From: Mnemiopsis leidyi | Lineage: Eukaryota; Ctenophora; Tentaculata; Lobata; Bolinopsidae | DNA length: 21,233 bases | Direction of reading: 5' to 3' | NCBI GenBank assembly: GCA_000226015.1 | Contig: JH153106.1 | Location: 79,542 to 100,774 of the forward strand | Shown here: piece by piece, positions 18,691 through 21,233 of the stretch | Position numbering within the stretch: position 1 is the first letter of the stretch | Layout: each line of letters opens with the position of its first letter | Notes under the pieces: generated by a model | The model's input: the letters and a program-made list of their open reading frames with translations, nothing else | What the model was told of the DNA's origin: nothing | Database searches by the model: none | Program-made: the position numbers and the translations under genes

Positions 18691-19914
18691 CAGTGGCGTA
18701 ACGATGCCCTGGAAGCCCGGGCTACTCCGGGGGCGCCGTCCTAAGGAGCGCCAAATAGTCATAAAAATATGGGACAATTGTGCAAGATTAACTGTGTTTG
18801 GTTTTAATGTGTTTGGTTTTAATGTGTTCGGTTTTAATGTTCAATTCAATTCAATAACTTTGCTATCAATTTAGATTTTTCAGCCATATTTTCACAAATT
18901 GCTCCCAATAAGCCCTTATACCAGGGGCGCTAATTGGGGGCGCCAGAGGCAGCTGGTGAGTGACTGGACTTGGCACCGGTGGGTACTGGCGACGGCCGTT
19001 GGGGGGTTTATTTGGCTTGTCCGCTAACTGCCGGAGGCCCGGCTGTAGGTGCCGCCCGGAGAGTTAAGGGGGTCTAGAACGCACAAGAAGGCACTTAAAC
19101 GATAATTTTTGTCATTTGAAAGGAATTCCATAAGACTGAAAATATCAGTGTTTGCGATGCCAATTTCTGCAATACATGAAATGCTAGAATGCTAAATGGC
19201 AAATTCGCCGTCATTCAATCTTTAGATTTTTGATCTTAACAATGTGATGTCGAATAAGCCATCACAATTTGACGGTGCAAAACTTTGAAGGCACGTGCTT
19301 GCAGCATCTTTCAAATTAGATCTCCTATTTATCTGCTGGTACTAATTCGTGCACCTGGCAAGATAACCTGAAAATGTGAAGTACAACGGACAAAAGGAAT
19401 CAGGGTTACAATGCTTCAAAGTTTTAAACACTTGACATGTTTTAACATGTGCAAACTTTGCGTACTTGTAGCACGCTCAAATTGCGTCAAAACATCGTCA
19501 AATCCAGTAAACTTGTAGTTCGGGTCCATAAGAACAAGCATGCCAAATTTTAGACTCGGCTGACCTACACACTTAAAACTGTATAACTTTCAAATTTCGT
19601 AGACATTATGGCGCCATTGTGGGTACATTCATGTACTCACGCTGCCTGTAATAACACATAAAACGTCAATTGCACGAGCCGCCGACCCCCATTGCAATTT
19701 ACACTCGATTCGTAATCTGATTTTGAGGTCAGTACAAATTGCTGCAATTTCAATAAATTACGACTGAAATTTTTTATTAATAAAAAATAATGGTAACGGT
19801 TTTCAAGTTCCGTGGCTACATCTGAGTATCCGCATACCCACACAAGCCGCCCTGGGGCGCCTTTTAACCACCGAGGGGCACCATATTAGCTAGACCTGCA
19901 ACGTTATCCCACTG
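18691..19914. mobile_element. Non-autonomous hAT-type DNA transposon with 8-bp TSD
   Basis: The left end reads CAGTGGCGTAACGATGC and the right end, reverse-complemented, CAGTGGGATAACGTTGC: 14 of 17 terminal bases match, starting with the CAG typical of hAT ends. The element is flanked on both sides by the identical octamer GGTCGCTG (18683-18690 and 19915-19922), the 8-bp target-site duplication expected for hAT. At 1224 bp with no transposase-length frame it cannot move without a helper. Subterminal GGCGCC motifs occur at both ends. Inside are three copies of TGTGTTTGGTTTTAA (18793-18837) and a GC-rich block at about 18922-19080 of unknown origin. Confidence 0.85.
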
Positions 19915-19922
19915 GGTCGCTG
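19915..19922. repeat. Right target-site duplication GGTCGCTG
   Basis: Identical to 18683-18690 on the left flank of the transposon. Confidence 0.85.
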
Positions 19923-21233
19923 CCTCCCTTTCTCATTTTTCAATAGCCACTTCTTTAGAACAATGAAAATTGGAATCTTCAACCAAGAGATGTCAGAGTC
20001 CAGAGAACAGGTATAGCCAGCTCAGTTTGAGGCAGCTGCCAGTAAATGGCTGTGGGAAGCAGGTAGATAAATATATTTATGATCTGCTTAATAAAACATT
20101 TTCTTTTTCATTCATCATCAAAACATTATTCTAACAGACAAATTTCCACCCCACCAAGATCCACAACATGAACATACTTAAATCCTACCAACATTATTGT
20201 AAATTGAATTAATAAAATGTTTTGACGTTATTGAAATCTGAATAATTTGAATTTTTGATCGATGTAATTTTTGATAATAAAGAATGATAATGTTTCTTTG
20301 TTTTTTATAACATAAGTATTATATGTTACATTGCTGTAAAATGATTCAATCATTATTGATTATGCACCAATTCAGATCTGTAATACGAAAGAAAACTTAC
20401 TCGCCTGCAAAACAATTCAGATCTGTAATACGAAAGAAAACTTACGTGCCTGTAAGACAACATTATGAGTGGTGCCTGATGATTGTGTATCTAAATCAGC
20501 CATGAAATGATACTTAGATTTGTCGAGGTGTTACCCGACCCGCGCGCGGCTCGCAGTTTTCTGCTCTCCTCGTTAGAACGGTAGACGGATATCATCTCGT
20601 CAATACTTAGATATAAACTAATATCTGATTTGAAATGTACTTAAGTTGAGTGAGATGGATATATCACCCAAATTTGGCACATTTCAGTCTTCCGATAGCT
20701 TAGAAGTAATTTCTTAATATAAGTTGTTAAAATAGAGAGAGTGGGCATATAATACAATGGCCCCTTAAGCCAAATACAAAATATTTCGTGGCAGCGACAA
20801 GCGAGGCTATTGCTCTCACCAGATCCCTTTTGCTCGCGTAGCGCGCGCCACTTGTTTTGCTTTGCGGCCCGTTCCCTACGCGACCTGTGCATTCGAAGGA
20901 TATTGGCGCGTCATCACAAGTTTGGACACGCGCGCTCCACACAAATTTGACTACAAAATCACCACAGTAAGCAGCCAGTTCACCGAAACGTGCACGTGAT
21001 GTCGTATGCTGTTGCGCGTATAGCTACTGCAGTGCACGTGGTCCTCAGTCGAGTTCTGATTTAAAGAATTTCACTTTGACTTAAGTTCTAACAAGAACAA
21101 AGAAATACGAGAAACTCAGAAAATAAGTATGAAGTACAAAACCGGCAGGGGAACTAGTTAATCAGATATTAAACAGACGTTAGTAATTGAACGCTCATTC
21201 GCGGTAGAAATAGAATTAGAGGTCTGAGTCTTT
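19923..21233. other. Right flank, no convincing gene
   Basis: Mostly AT-rich, with two GC/CpG-rich patches (about 20535-20555 and 20810-20940) and two CACGTG E-boxes within TGCACGTG at about 20990-21040. These could mark a promoter, or old repeats. Two overlapping minus-strand frames of 71-83 codons cover the second GC patch but show no recognisable domain or splice context. I cannot tell whether earlier exons of the membrane-protein gene lie further right. Confidence 0.35.
20368..20457. repeat. 45-bp direct duplication carrying donor- and acceptor-like motifs
   Basis: Two copies, starting at 20368 and 20413, share CAATTCAGATCTGTAATACG and AAAGAAAACTTAC. On the minus strand each copy reads GTAAGTTTTCTTTCG then TATTACAG, a donor-like start and an acceptor-like end only 23 nt apart. 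Confidence 0.8.

Noticed and set aside
20641..20942. Overlapping minus-strand frames with Arg-rich N-termini
   Set aside because: Two frames compete over the same GC-rich patch and neither shows a domain or splice signals; more likely an old repeat or a CpG-rich control region.
1..21233. tRNA genes, rRNA and CRISPR arrays
   Set aside because: No T-loop GGTTCRAAYCC sequence or rRNA-like stretch was seen. The tandem repeats have no unique spacers, and the gene structure is eukaryotic.

Overview
The window looks like AT-rich nuclear DNA from an invertebrate animal. Genes are split into many short exons with compact introns, introns and intergenic DNA are full of short tandem repeats, and a small DNA transposon is present. 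I cannot name the species from the sequence. All three protein-coding loci I can support lie on the minus strand, so transcription runs from right to left in window coordinates.

Layout. (1) 1-1057: repeat-derived sequence with no gene. (2) 1058-5010: a complete 12-exon gene for a divergent N-terminal-motor kinesin, modelled at 676 aa. (3) 5011-6692: intergenic, with a perfect RFX X-box palindrome 265 bp upstream of the kinesin ATG and an eight-copy 29-bp minisatellite. (4) 6693-14338: a complete 14-exon gene for a protein kinase followed by armadillo-like repeats, matching STKLD1 (SgK071), modelled at 638 aa with an intact catalytic core. (5) 14341-16407: no gene found, with a possible plus-strand TATA promoter. 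(6) 16408-18198: the last two exons of a membrane protein, possibly a rhodopsin-like GPCR (TM7 plus a 400-residue tail); its earlier exons are not found in the window. (7) 18691-19914: a non-autonomous hAT-type transposon with an exact 8-bp target-site duplication. (8) 19923-21233: no convincing gene; GC-rich patches and a 45-bp duplication.

The splice models were built by hand. Every exon of the kinesin and kinase genes joins in frame with consistent phase, and both reading frames start just downstream of an in-frame stop. The least certain junction is kinesin exon 11/12.

Most striking signal: several tandem arrays sit directly on splice sites. A 31-bp minisatellite (about 15 copies, interrupted) in STKLD1 intron 6 repeats the exon 6/5-prime splice site itself. 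A GTAGGTATAG-based array starts at the donor of kinesin exon 3. A 23-bp array abuts the acceptor CAG of STKLD1 exon 13, and a 24-bp array ends 18 nt from a kinesin acceptor. Perfect X-boxes near the kinesin start and inside STKLD1 suggest, but do not prove, that both genes belong to the RFX-controlled ciliary programme.
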